64,000 nucleotides of DNA, taken from Ricinus communis (lineage: Eukaryota; Streptophyta; Magnoliopsida; Malpighiales; Euphorbiaceae). The DNA lies in NCBI RefSeq assembly GCF_019578655.1, contig NC_063260.1:14200001-14264000 (forward strand). The letters are read 5' to 3'. Within the stretch, counting starts at the first letter, position 1, and each line of letters begins with the position of its first letter. Shown here in pieces: positions 34,876-47,082 of this stretch. A program made the position numbers and the translations under genes. A model generated the notes under the pieces. The model searched no databases, had not been told where the DNA came from, and saw only the letters and a list, made by a program, of their open reading frames with translations.

Positions 34876-36268
34876 AATACCCCCTCACTTGAACTTTTAC
34901 TTGTCCTCAATTAAACAGTAACTTAAGAATCAATCGTTGCAAAAATTCAATAAAGCAATTCGTACTCAGCTCAAAAGTACTATTCAAAAGAATTTCACTA
35001 ATGCAGAAACTATGCAAATCAAAGAAAACTTGAATCATAAGAATTTTTCTAAAAAGGTTGTAAACTCAATCATAGTTAGGCAAAAGATTCAAGTATTCAT
35101 CATTTACACATGTTCACAACAAATAGCTTAACTCATTATCAATGAATATAATTATAATGCATAACCCAAATTATGATAACCCAATTCAAGAAGGAAAACC
35201 TTAATGTTCAAATAGATATCAATAGGCATTTACATTTTTCACTTTGCTTTGCAAGCTCTTTTTCTTGAATTTTCTTTTCTTTTCACCCCTTAGATTTACT
35301 TGATACTTGGGGTTTCTTTCTTTCTTGATATGTTATGCCTTTTTACTCAAATACAAACATGGATAATGAATGCACTTGGTTACTCAACAAAATAAAAATC
35401 AAGATGCTTTGCATATTTATAATTTCAATTGCCTTTTTATGCAAAAATCAACATTGGTCATGAAGACCCCTGGTTACTCAACAACTGAAACTAGCGGAGT
35501 AGAATTATTAACTTAGAACTTTTAACTTACCCATATCATTTCCCACAAACATAGGTAAACCATAATAATAACAAGGGAATAATAACTTAAATCATATATT
35601 TCTAATCATACCCATGTCAAATTTTACCAAACTACTAATCATGTTCTTATACAAATAATGACACTTGATCATTTAAGTGCAGTCAACTCATGAGTTCACA
35701 TTCATATGTGCTTAAAAATTAATTCAAAAACTCAAAGATTTATCATAATAGCATTCTTTCATTGATTCTTTAGTGTAGAATAATAACAAAAAGTTGAGTA
35801 TAGAATAGTTTTCAAATTTCTTACAAAAATTAATCAAAAGCTACTAAATACTTGGCATATATAACAGAATTACTCTAAATCTTTCCCGGACACTTATTTT
35901 AGATATTGTCCTCAATATCTTAATCATAAAAAGAACACATAAAAGAGAAAAAGATAGAGTACTTCCTTTGAAAATTGGAGTGCCATTTAATCACCACTGG
36001 CCATAAGTAATCATCATCCCGTATAAACCTTAAACAAGCTTTAGAGAACCATCATTGATAATAACTAATTAGCTTAAAATAAAATATCACAAGTAAAACA
36101 TAATTTAAAAGTTATTATTATAAAATAAATGCATAACAGAAATCTTAAATAGCTATAAAGCATGAAAATCCTAAGATAGCTAAAAATATCTAAGCAAATG
36201 CCCTATGGTAACTAGATAGCTAAATCCTAAAACAAACCAAGAAAAAAAAACTTAGTACAAAACTAGAA
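34876..36268 (-). other. 3' noncoding part of the Athila-like element
   Basis: This lies between the accessory frame and the 3' LTR. It is AT-rich and without a coding signal. A short internal duplication is visible (TTACTCAA..AA followed by TGCTTTGCATA and similar at 35345-35480). Athila elements usually have such a noncoding stretch before the 3' LTR. Confidence 0.6.
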
Positions 36269-37436
36269 TCAATGATGCGGCGAGGATGATGGTGGTGAAG
36301 GAGCATCAAAGTCGACGGATTCAAAGTAGTGATCGAGTTTGTATGCTTGTCGACGTTGACTCTTCTCCATATTAGCCAATCGAGAATCAAAGGCATCGAG
36401 TCGTTGGTTAAGGTTGGTGTTCATCGCTTGAAGTTGAGTTAAAACTTGGTGCCAACTTTGATTACCCCATTCTTGCCCTCTACTTTCTTCACTATCCAAT
36501 TCTTCCTCCATATCATGTCTTGGTGGCTCATCTCTAGCCACACTACTACTACCTCCACTCGATCCGTGCTTAAAAGTAAGAGGACCACCACGATAATTTA
36601 CCAAATTAGCTCTAATCAGTGAATTAGTATCTAAATTGCCCGCGGAGGGTAATGCCTCATATAGAGAAGATTCCGGATCAAAACTACAAAGATACATAGC
36701 CAACCCTGTAACAATATGTCCTAACCTGATACAACTCTTAGGTCTAGTCGGTGTCCTTAGTAAATTTTGCATAATAAAGTATGTCGAAGAAATAGATTTA
36801 TGGGTATCCAAACACCATAGAATATTTAGTTCTTGCTTCGTCACCTTATTTGTCTCTTTCCTACCAAAGATGCCTCCACACATGAATTTTGAAATAAGCA
36901 AATAACAATGATCATTGAAGACATTATTTGGCATATTATTAATATCTTATTTGTCTTGACCCGTTAGTTTTTTCCAAAACTTACCCAAATCAAACTTATG
37001 ATATTGCTCACATATACCTCCTTTCTTTAAACCGAAAGCTTGGACAATTGCATGAATAGTAACAGTATAATTATTGCCCAAACAGTCTTACCTTAAACTC
37101 CTTGTCATTGGAAGGATCACAATGTAGAATTGTGAAAAACTCTAAAGTTAATTTATTATATGATGGCAATGAGTTCAAGACAAAATCCTTCCATCCTAAT
37201 CTATCCAAGAGTATCATCATTCTCTCAAAAATATTCAATTTAACTAGAGAAGGAGCATCCAAGAACTTACATGAAACTTGCTCTCTTGAAGTAAGGCTAA
37301 GGAATCGATTGCCCTCTTCATGAGAATAAAGATCAAAAGGAGCCCCATGAGTTGCCTTTAAGCTTTGTTCTTCTTCATGAGAGCTTGAGACTATCTCTTT
37401 CCCCTTTTCCTTTCTTGTTCTCTTCTTTGGGGCCAT
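36269..37436 (-). pseudogene. accessory 3' ORF of the Athila-like element
   Basis: The frame starts MAPKKRTRKEKGKEI at 37436. Its first 121 codons include FLDAPSLVKLNIFERMMILL and DRLGWKDFVL, resembling the plant-transposon-protein domain found in the extra 3' frame of Athila elements (sometimes called env-like). A one-base change near 37073 shifts the frame, and a TAA lies at about 36944. The remainder, from 36934, is 221 residues with an acidic, Ser-rich linker and a coiled stretch (QVLTQLQAMNTNLNQRLDAF). I see no signal peptide or convincing membrane segment, so an envelope role is not supported here. Confidence 0.7.
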
Positions 37437-38368
37437 TATTTACCTATGGAATTGGTAGAATAAAGATTTGTGGGTAAATATTTTAAAATTTTGGAAGAAA
37501 AATTGATACTTTTTTGTAGAGGAAGAAAGAAAAACGAGGAGAGAGAAAATATGAGGTGGTGTTAATGGATGAAAGGAGAGAAAAGAATAGAGTTCTATGT
37601 GACGGTTAGGGTTTTTGGGAGGTGTGTTTTTGAATTCAAATAAAATTCTTTTTAGTGTTGTGGTGGGAGATGAACAACTTTGGAGTCCTAATGTATTTCA
37701 AATTAAAGTTGCTCAACTCTTTTTTTTTTAACTCTTTTTTTCTTTCTCCTTTTTTTGGGTTTTTTTTTCTGCGGACCTCATGGCAACATCCTCTGGCTCG
37801 CTGTGGGTGCCCGGGGTGCATGCGCACTCACTGGGAGCATCCGTGGCTCACCGGGTGCTTGGCCCACGGGGTCATGACCTCACGGGAGCATCCGCGCTCA
37901 CAGTGCAGCACCTCAGCGGGGACATTCGCGTACTCGCGTAAAAAAATAATTTTTTAAATTTTATTTTTTAAAAAAGAAATTAAAAACAAAAAACATAATT
38001 GTATCTAATAATAATAGGAAAAAAAACTAAGCTATCAAGGATGACTTGACTAGAATTAAGACTAAATTCCTAACTAAAGACAAGCATTGCAAGGGATACT
38101 AAATCCTAACTAAATGACCTTTATATAATACACATAATCTTATAAATACTTGAAGCACAATATCGACTAGTAAATTAAGTGTTACCGCATAAAGCTCCTT
38201 TATTGTACTTGATGATCGTGCATGTGTTCGGATGGTTGAATCTCTTGCAGGTTCCTAAAAACAAAGCAAAAATACTTTAAATTGAAAACTAAAATAGTAA
38301 AAGTAGAAAATATGTAATATACAAGTGCTAAATTTATTGTCTATAGCTAGACATTGACAAAAGTTATT
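37437..38368 (-). other. spacer between integrase and accessory ORF, with a GC-rich block
   Basis: Mostly AT-rich, but 37776-37940 is sharply GC-rich and contains repeated words such as GGGAGCATCCG, TGGCTC and CGCGCTCAC, as in a degraded minisatellite. No protein is seen on either strand. Confidence 0.65.
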
Positions 38369-39226
38369 TCAAATTGGAGGTGCTTCCATACACTCCACTT
38401 CATGTCCATAGGTCATTCCTTCATAGTATGGCTTTAAGCGATGGCCATTAACTTTAAATTGTTCTTGGGTCTTAATATTACGTAATTCCAACGCACCATG
38501 ATTGAAAATCGTTATTACTTCGAAGGGTCCGTTCCATCTGGATCTAAGCTTTCCTGGAAAAAGTTTAAAGCGTGAGTTAAATAATAATATTTTCATTCCA
38601 GGGACAAAAGATTTATGAAGTAAACTCTTATCATGTTGCTTTTTGGTCCTTTCTTTGTATAGCTTGGCATTCTCATATGTCTCACTACGCATTTCTTCTA
38701 GCTCATTTATATGCAACAAACGCTCTTCACCTGCTTTAGTTAAGTCCATATTAAGCTCCTTAATAGCCCAATATGCTTTATGTTCTAATTCGACCGGTAA
38801 ATGACAAGCCTTGCCGTATATTAATCTATAAGAACTCATTCCAATCGGTATTTTATAAGCCGTTCGATATGCCCACAGAGCATTATTCAAGTGCATAGCC
38901 CAATCTTTTCTAGATGGACGCACTGATTTTTCAAGTATTGACTTAATTTGTCTATTGCTAACTTCCCCTAATGTTTGTGGGTGATAAGGTGTTGCAACTC
39001 TATGAGTTACTCCAAATTTCTTTACTAAGGCGCTAAATGCCTTGTTGCAAAAATGTGTACCCCCGTCGCTAATGATTGCTCTAGGTGTTCCAAACCTGCT
39101 AAAAATATTATCTTTTATGAATTTGCATACTACCTTAGCGTCATTAGTTCGTGTAGCTATTGCTTCTACCCATTTAGACACATAATTAACAGCAACAAGT
39201 ATATATTCATAACCGTTCAACCACAA
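38369..39226 (-). pseudogene. integrase of the Athila-like element
   Basis: 285-codon frame with [16 protein letters not shown], then [10 protein letters not shown] (second catalytic Asp) and [15 protein letters not shown] (catalytic Glu), then [38 protein letters not shown] and a C-terminal GPFEV region. The stretch upstream that should carry the first catalytic Asp (DFMGPFP in relatives) is replaced by short unrelated sequence with stops. The usual GQVE near the Glu is shortened by about two residues. It is therefore not expected to work. Confidence 0.85.
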
Positions 39227-39900
39227 GATTAAAAGTCTAAGGCATTTCAGTTCGTTTGCTAAATCTTACACTTCTTTAGCACCTATCACATTTAGCACAA
39301 AAAAATATGAGCATCTTTAAATAACGAATGCCAGAAGAAACCTGATTGTAGAACCTTGTAGGCTGTTTTCTTACCACCAAAGTGACCCCCACAATGCATT
39401 TCATGGCAAAAGGCCAGAACGCTTTATTGCTCATCTTCAGGAACACATCTTCTAATCATTTGATTAGAACAATATTTAAAAAAATACAGGTCATCCTAAT
39501 AATAATGCCTACACCCTGATAGAAATCGTTTCTTTTCCTGCCAAGTTAAGTCAGTTCTTATAACACCACATGCCAAATAGTTCACAATGTCAGCATACCT
39601 GACTCATGACTTACTACAAATAATTGTTCATCAGGGAAAGTCTCATTAATTACTTTTTTAGAACCAAGGTTATCAAAATCAGAAATCAACCTTGAAAAGT
39701 GATATGCTACTACATTTTCACTCCTTTTTTTTTTGTCTTTTATCTCTATATCAGACTATTGCAATAAGAGCACCCACCTAATAAGTCGTGGTTCAACATT
39801 AGGCTTAGTTAGAAGATATCTTAAAACTGCATGATCTGAATAAACAATGACTTTAGATCCCACCAAGTAAGATCTAAATTGTCTAGTGAATATACAACAG
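39227..39900 (-). pseudogene. decayed RNase H end and integrase zinc-finger region
   Basis: No long frame remains between the RNase H start and the integrase core, but the position and short matches (for instance CHEMHCGGHFGGKKTA on the minus strand near 39400-39355, typical of an Athila integrase finger) show that it is continuous pol sequence with several stops. Confidence 0.7.
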
Positions 39901-41366
39901 CTATAAATTCTTTTCAGTTGTCAAATAGTTTACTTGAGCATCATCAAGAGTTTTGCTAGCATAATATATTACATGTAACGCTTTATCAACTCTTTGGCTC
40001 AAGACCGCTCCTATAGTATAATCAAATGCATCACACATGATTTCAAAGGGAAGAGACCAATCAGGTGTCACAATAACCGGTGCACTAGTCAATATTTCTT
40101 TCAAGATGTTAAAATTAGATAGGCATGCATCATTAAAAATAAAGTTAACATCTTTAGCTAGCAATTCAGTTAAAGGACGAGCAATTTTAGAAAAGTCTTT
40201 AATAAAACGCCTATAAAATCTTGCATGGCCAAGAAAACTTCTAATGCCCTTTACTGAAGTAGGAAAGGGCAATTTGGCAATTAAGTCGATTTTTGCTTGG
40301 TCTACTTCAATACATTTACTAGAAACAACATGTCCGAGCACAATACCTTATTTAACCATAAAATGATTCTTTTTCCAACTCAATATTAAGTTATATTCAA
40401 TGCATCTCTCAAGTACGCGAGTCAGATTACTTAGACATGCATCAAATGAGGAACCAAAAACTGAGAAATCATCCATAAATACCTCAATGCAGTCTTCTAA
40501 CATATCAGAGAAAATAAAAAGCATACATCTTTGGAATATTGCTGGAGCGTTGCACAGCGCAAAAGGCATCCTTCTAAACGCAAAAGTTCCAAAGGGACAT
40601 GTAAAAGTTGTCCTTTCTTGATCTTCAGGAGCAATGGGTACCTGGTAATATCCTGAAGTCAATGAAGAAAATAATAAAATTCATGTCCTGCTAAACACTC
40701 TAATATTTGATCAATAAAAGGAGGAGGAAAATGATCCTTCTTTGTTGCTGCGTTTAACTTTCTATAATCAATACGCATTTTCCATCCCGTTGTCATTATT
40801 GTGGGGACTAACTCCCATTTTTCATTTTTAACAACTGTTGTGCTTGACTTTTTAGGCACTATATGAACAGGGCTTACTCAATTACTATCAGCTATAAGGT
40901 ATAGAATACCCTCATCCAATAACTTCTGAACTTTCTTTTTTATTACTTCTTTCATATTGGGATTAAGTTGTCGCTGTGTATCTCTAACCGCTTTAGAATT
41001 GTCTTTTAAAATAATTTTATGCATACACATTGTTGGACTAATCCCCTTAATATCAGAAATTCCCCACCCAATAGCTTTTTCAAGTCTTCTTAATTCTCTA
41101 ATAGTTGCATCTTCCTCTAAAGGAGAAAGATCAGTGGCTATGATCACTGGATATATATTCTTTTCTCCTAAGAAGATATATTTAAGTGTGTTAGGCAACT
41201 CCTTAAGCTCAACCTTAGGTGGTTCATCAATAATTTCTGATTTGCTTTCAATGGGTAAATCTAAAGGTTCAATAGTGCTTTCATCAGATAACACTAGAAT
41301 AGCTTCATCTAACTTATCATGTAAGTCTAAGACTTCTTCATCTAAACATTCTTCATGCTTTTTCAA
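39901..41366 (-). pseudogene. reverse transcriptase and RNase H of the Athila-like element
   Basis: Minus-strand blocks in order: LDEGILYLIADS (41366-40878 frame), WKMRIDYRKLNAATKKDHFP (40859-40659), PFGTFAFRRMPFALCNAPA and the catalytic FMDDFSVFG (40662-40348), then LGHVVSS, RSFLGHARFYRRFIKDFS and the RNase H start DAFDYTIGAVLSQ (40341-39901). Stops or frame changes separate the blocks. FMDD in place of YVDD followed by FSVFG is characteristic of Athila and related elements. Confidence 0.9.
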
Positions 41367-41399
41367 TGTTAATTCAACTTCTAACTTATCATCCTTATC

Positions 41400-41891
41400 C
41401 TATAAATATGTTTCATAAACAAAATAATCCGTGCAATCAACATATGAACATTCATCAATTGAAGTGCTAGGAGATATGGTTAGAGAATTAAACACTTTAA
41501 ATTCTACAGTCTTTCCCAGGACTGTCATAGTCAACTTCCCATTGTGCATGTCAATAACTGTTTTGATAGTTGCCATGAAAAGTCCACCAATGAGTATTGT
41601 TTGCTCCTTATCCCTTGCTGATGTACCTTCCATGTCTAGAACCACAAAGTCAACAGGGATTATCAGTTTTCCTACCTGAATCAGCAAGTCTTCCACTCTG
41701 CCTCTTGGATATTTAAATGACCTATCAGCCAGTTGCAGAGACATGGTGGTTGGCTTCAATTCTCCTAAGCCAAGTTGCGCATATGTTGAATATGACATCA
41801 AATTGATGCTTGCTCCCAAATCCAACATGGCTTTAGCAACCTTTTTGTCCCCCATTGTAATATTAACGGTAAAGCTCCCAGGGTCTTTCAT
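41400..41891 (-). pseudogene. protease region of the Athila-like element
   Basis: 163-codon frame with GSFTVNITMGDKKVAKAMLD then LGASINLMSYS, where DLGAS is the aspartic protease active site of this group. QLADRSFKYPRGRVEDLLI and VDFVVLDMEG follow, as in the flap and body of related proteases. The active site looks intact, but the polyprotein around it is interrupted. Confidence 0.85.
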
Positions 41892-41903
41892 CTTAGGAGT
41901 TAA

Positions 41904-43794
41904 CTATTGTTGGAGAATTGCACTTGTTATTTTAGACACCATAACTTTTTCATTGTTCCCATATCTCCTCTTGTTGGAATTGAGTTCCTTAAAGAACTTA
42001 GCATAAGCTGGCATATTCCTGATCACATCCAACAAGGGCAAATTAATGTTAACTTTAGAAAGCATATCAAAAATTTTAAAAAATTGCTTATCCTGTTTGC
42101 TTTTTTTCAATCTGTTCGGGAACGGAATAAGAGGCTTATAAGGCTCAGCTGCCTTATGAAACTCAAGTCCTGAAAACACCTCATTGTCTTTCTCTTTTTT
42201 GGGCTTTGTAAACCTCCTTCAGTTATCTCTACATCAACTAGTCCATCTTCTTTTGATATACTTGCATAAGAAGAATCTTTTTCAATTAGATTTTCAATAT
42301 TATTATCAAATAACTCACCATCCTTAAGAATAGTGATTGCTTTAGCTTGCTCAGGTTGACTTGGCAATTTTTCTTACTTATTTTCTTATACCGCTTCAGC
42401 AATTTGCCCAATTTGAATTTTCAACCGCTTTACTGAAGCTTCTATGAAATCAGTTTTCTTTTCATTCCTCTCCATTCTGTCATGGGTAGCCGTCATAAAA
42501 GATTGGAGTGTTTCCTCCAAACTTATTTTTCTTTGAAGGGCTTGTGCTTGATTAGGGAATGGAGGGTTTTGGTTCCTTGGGTATTGAGGCTCTTGATTCT
42601 GATACTGGGGCTAGTTTTGGTTCCTTAATATTTGTGGTGGGTTATGATCATTATTTCTCCAGGAGAAATTTGGATGATTCCTCCATCCTAGATTATAAGT
42701 ATTGGAATATGGATTATTCCTAGGTTGCCTAGGTTGATAAGATTCCATCAAGTTAACCTGTTCATAATCATCTCTTGTATAAGTCTCATACGACGAATAA
42801 ACGTTAGCACCATGACCATAAATACCACATATACCGCATACCTCATTGCTTTGTACATTCTTAGTTGAAGCAAGAATCTTAACTTGTTTAGTTAATTCGG
42901 CTATTTGCATAGCCATCTCATTATTAGATACAACTTCATTCACTCCTACTCTTTTTGTTCTCCCACTCTTTTGTTGTGAATTGGCTCCTAACATCTCAAA
43001 GATGTCATAAACCTCATCAACAGTTCTTTCTAGCATAGCACCCCCAACTGCATTGTCCACCATACATTGGTATTATTGTGTTAAACCATCATAAAATGAT
43101 TGGTTAGTAACAGGAAGTGGGTATCCATGGTGTGGGCATTGTAGTAAGAGTGATTTGAAGCGGTCTCATGCTTCGTGAAAGGATTCAGTATCCTTTTAAT
43201 AAAAATTAGAAATCTTAGCCCTTAATGCTTTGGTCTTTTGTTGTGAGTAAAATTTTACTCATAAATTTTTTATAAACTTCATCCCAAGTTCTCAAAGAAT
43301 TAGGAGGCAAGGTCATTAACCAAGCCTTTGCTTTATCTTTTAATGAATAAGGAAAACATCTCATTTTTAATTGACCTTCATTGAGTCCAAATAATGGGAA
43401 TGTGTGAACTATAGCATAGAATTCTCTAATGAATGTCAATGCATCCTCATTAGGCATACCATGAATGATGGAAGCATATTAAAATGGATATTCTTAAGCT
43501 CATAATTCCTAGATGCATCGCCTAAGACTATGCATGAAGTAGTGTTACCAATTATCGGACGAGCATAGTCCTTCATGGCCATTTGTCTTTGCGCTGCAAC
43601 TTCCCTTTGATCATTAGCCATTATCTCAACTTCTTCTTCTAACTCTTATTCCAGCTTTTCTTCAAATTCAATTCCTCTTGGAGGTACAAACTCACTCTTT
43701 ACCTTTTGGTCTCCTTCTGTTTTTTTAACAGTTGATCTCAAGTTATAAAGATTTTGAGTTGATGAATCACTTGATCTCATTTTCCTGCTAGGCA
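41904..43794 (-). pseudogene. gag of the Athila-like element, in several frames
   Basis: From about 43794 downward: a basic N-terminus, ANDQREVAAQRQMAMKDYA, the capsid core LTFIREFYAIVHTFPLFGLN and LKDKAKAWLMTLPPNSLRTW (43457-43215), a region with DEVYDIFEMLGANSQQ (43063-42611), a zinc knuckle whose last Cys is a Tyr (CGICG..GH....Y), then NPYSNTYNLGWRNHPNFSW and PFPNRLKKSKQDKQFFKIF (42179-41904). This is the Athila gag-to-protease layout. At least four stops or frame shifts lie between the pieces. Confidence 0.87.
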
Positions 43795-43934
43795 TACAAA
43801 ATCAAAGGAAAAATTTCAGAAAAAACTTAAAAATAAAATTTAAAAAATAAAACAGAAATAAATAACACGCAACACACAAAAAATACAAAAATAAATGATA
43901 TTTGACAATTAATTAATATAATATTGACACAATT

Positions 43935-43951
43935 CCCCGGCAATGGCGCCA
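43935..43951 (-). other. primer-binding site, tRNA-Asp type
   Basis: On the minus strand TGGCGCCATTGCCGGGG, one mismatch from TGGCGCCGTTGCCGGGG, the complement of the 3' end of plant tRNA-Asp. It lies six bases from the inner LTR edge. This primer is usual for Athila elements. Confidence 0.9.
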
Positions 43952-43957
43952 AAAACT

Positions 43958-45195
43958 TGATGTGTCTAAATTAGTACTCGCAAGTGTACGAACCGAATGG
44001 TAGTTCGGGTAAGCTCACCACGAGGTCGATCTCACAAGGAATTGTAAAGCATATATTATAAAGACCAACTATCACACAAATTATTGAAAGTAAATATAAA
44101 CACTCTAAGTCGATGTTTTGAGAATAATCTTAGTTTAATAAAAGAAATTAAATAACCAGAAAGTAAATATGCAACTAGAAAGATTAATATGAACTATATG
44201 ATAAAATAGCATTTAGTCTAGCTTTTACTTAGTAATCCCCTTAATTCCCTTAAGCCCTAATTTAACAAATGAGATGGTGATGTGCCTTTTCCCTAAGTCA
44301 CTCAAGCTAATGATGCAACTTAGGTTTCTTATACCAACATAGATTAAAGTAAAGATGATGTCTCTAATACTTTTAACCTAAAGATTTTCATAACACATAT
44401 TACTACTAAATTGATATGATAGTCAATCAATAATAATAGATGAAACTAATGAACATATGAAGGAAAAGAAATTATTCATTAAACTCAAAATATATAAGGT
44501 TCATATATAAGTAAAAAGCCAAACTAAACACTTATGGGACTTAGGCTAACATACTTAATCCAATGATCATTGTAATTAAATAGAAAGATTTAAGATTCAT
44601 AAAACAGAAAACTAAAACTCCTTCAAAGTTCAAAGACTCTTCAAGGAATGAAGAAGACTAGTCCTCTTTCTCCACGTCTTCGAAAAGCTTCTCTGATTCT
44701 TCAAAGAATAATGCAACACAAGCTAGCTAGATGTCAAAGATGATGAACTCCAGAATTTTCTACAGAGAATAATAGAACCCTTTTTCAGAGAGATCCACTA
44801 GCCAAAGAACTCCCTATTCTAATTCACCTCTACTCCTTGTAGAGATTTCCTTCTTTAGAGTTCTTTCTCCATACACAACTCATATAGTTTATTCCTTATT
44901 GTCCTAAACAAACTAAACAACTCAAATGATAATTATCTACTAATTACATAATAATTACTAAGGTCCAAACTATTAATAGCTCACGTATCTGATTCTCGAG
45001 CCTTTAATAGCCGCAATCCAATTACGTCCATTAGTGCATTTTTAGCTCAAATTCTGCTTTTTTACATTATTTCCTGAATTTAGATAAGAAAAACTAAAGT
45101 GGGATAAAATACATTTTTATACCATATTATATATAAAAATAAATCATTAAAGCTCTAAAAACTTTTAAATATCTATATACAATTTGGATCGATGA
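43958..45195 (-). repeat. 5' LTR of the Athila-like element, uninterrupted
   Basis: 1238 bases. Aligns with 30712-31582 plus 34485-34875. In the first 165 bases I count about 11 differences from the other LTR, all transitions. The outer end reads GATCGATGA in place of GATCGATCA, so the terminal CA is mutated. It is followed by CTTAG (45196-45200). Confidence 0.93.
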
Positions 45196-45200
45196 CTTAG

Positions 45201-47082
45201 ACTGAACCAAAATGCGTCAATACCTCTACAAACTGGTAACTAATATGTTCATCTCATTATCTCCTAAAAAAAATTTCTTAGAGTTCAGATACTTTTTCTA
45301 AAATCTTTCACTGGCACTGAGCAAATAACAACTAAATGCATGAACTTACGGCACCTACCAAACTTCCAGATAGAAAGCAAAATCATAACAAAAGAGGGGA
45401 GAAAGGAAAAAAGAATAAAAAGTGGTGATATTAGTGGTTGGATTGCCATTGACATTAAAGAGAAATAAATTATAATTGATGATTTAATTAAAAGACTGTA
45501 AATAAAGAAGAAAGTAGTTTTTCAAGTTCTAGTGTTCAAAAGCAGGAGGTATCGTTTACCCGCCAATGGCGATTAAATATTTATGCTTGCAAAGATTAAC
45601 TATTGATTAATCTATTAAACTCAGACTTTTTAGAGTAATTATATTTTATTTTAAATAATTAAATAGAATCATGCCAAATAATTAATTTTATATAATTTAA
45701 AAAATTAATTTTGCTAATCCGTAATTACATGTATCAACCAAAGTGAAGAATTGCTAAAATAATATAAAATAGTATTAAGAATTCATACTCTTAAAATTTT
45801 TAAATTTTTTATTTTACATTATAAAAAGCTATGAATAAGATTACCATTTTTTTAAGATAACAATATATTTTGCATTTATATAAAAATTTAGTATTTCTTT
45901 TGTAAATTTTTCAATTTCTTTATGAATTATTAGATTTTAAAAAGTAAATATTTTTTGTAATATCATACATTTTTTCAAGTAAAAAGACTTACGAAGAGTT
46001 ATTTTAATTTATAAAGAGAATTGCTATTTTTTACAATAAATCTAGCAATTAATTTTTTATTAATCTTTATAAATATATCAATTTTTTCATAAATTATTAA
46101 ATTTCGTAAAAAAGCGATCATATTTTTATAATATCATATATTTTCTCGTAAATAGTAAGGCTTATTAACTATTTTTTAATTTAAAATTAAATGAATAAAA
46201 TATATAATTTTTAACTAATTTTATAAAATCATTTTTTATTTTAAAGATGAGCTATAAAATCGTTTTACAAAGCTACAATAATAAGTCCGCATTTGGCAAT
46301 GACGATGATGACAGAAAATAGATAAAGCCATGAATGACAAAATTACTCATCCTTCAATCTAAAATCAGAAATTGTCTTTCGACTAATGAATATAATCCGC
46401 ATCTTATTTGACCCTTTAAAGAACTTTAATTAATTCATTCATTCATTCAACATACACTAATACATTCTTGTTCAAGAAAAACATACATTAACACAAAACG
46501 TGCAATCCTCCAAATTAATTCAATTTAATTAATTTCAATTAATATCCCTCTTAAGATCAACTAACTTAATGGCGGCAAAAAATGTCTACTCATTAAATAG
46601 AAAACGCCGCCGCTTTGTGCGGAAATGGCTCCCTTCCACCGACAACTGTGGGTCAAACCCCACATAACCCCTTTTAAACTTTTGAATAATGCCATTTCTT
46701 GCGGTCATAAAAAATTAACCCCACTAATTTGTTTTTCAAAATTAAAAACAAAAAATCACCATTAAAGTTACAAAATTCAGTTCTCTCTATAATAAATATC
46801 ATGAAATTAAAACCAAAAATAAAGAAAAAACAAAAACTGTTATCATATTTCTCTCCCATGAAAAACAGAACACCTCATCCAAGTGTCGAAAGAAAGAACA
46901 TTTCTGAAAGCAAAAAATGAGAACAAAAATACTTCCCAAAAGAAAAAGAGAAAGAAAGAAAAATTCTTAAAATATAACAGAACTAGTTACATTACATACA
47001 ATGTTAAATCTAAGACATTATTACCTTCTCTCTCTTCTTACCCCAAGAATCTCTCTCTTCCTCTTTCTTTGTCTCTCAATCC
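45201..47082. other. intergenic, upstream of the exostosin gene
   Basis: AT-rich to about 46260 with nothing recognised. 46980-47082 is a CT-rich leader (repeated TCTCTCTTC) directly before the ATG and likely the 5' UTR of the exostosin gene. A small GC-rich patch at 46570-46660 (AACGCCGCCGC) may be promoter sequence. Confidence 0.55.

Larger units (their letters stand above)
30712..45195 (-). mobile_element. Athila-like Ty3/gypsy retrotransposon, minus strand, inactive
   Basis: LTRs at 30712-34875 (interrupted) and 43958-45195 start TGATGT and end GATCGATCA or its mutated form. Both flanks carry CTTAG (30707-30711 and 45196-45200), a perfect target duplication. Read on the minus strand the order is 5' LTR, tRNA-Asp primer site, gag, protease, reverse transcriptase, RNase H, integrase, a long spacer with an extra open frame, a purine tract (AGTGAGGGGGTATT) and 3' LTR. 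The tRNA-Asp site, the FMDDFSVFG catalytic box, the DLGAS protease and the extra 3' frame all point to Athila. All genes carry stops, frameshifts or deletions. About 2.9 kb of the length is a later insertion in the left LTR. Confidence 0.95.

Noticed and set aside
30712..45195. The 30.7 and 44.0 kb copies as a segmental duplication
   Set aside because: They are the two LTRs of one element, proven by primer site, purine tract, pol genes and CTTAG duplication.
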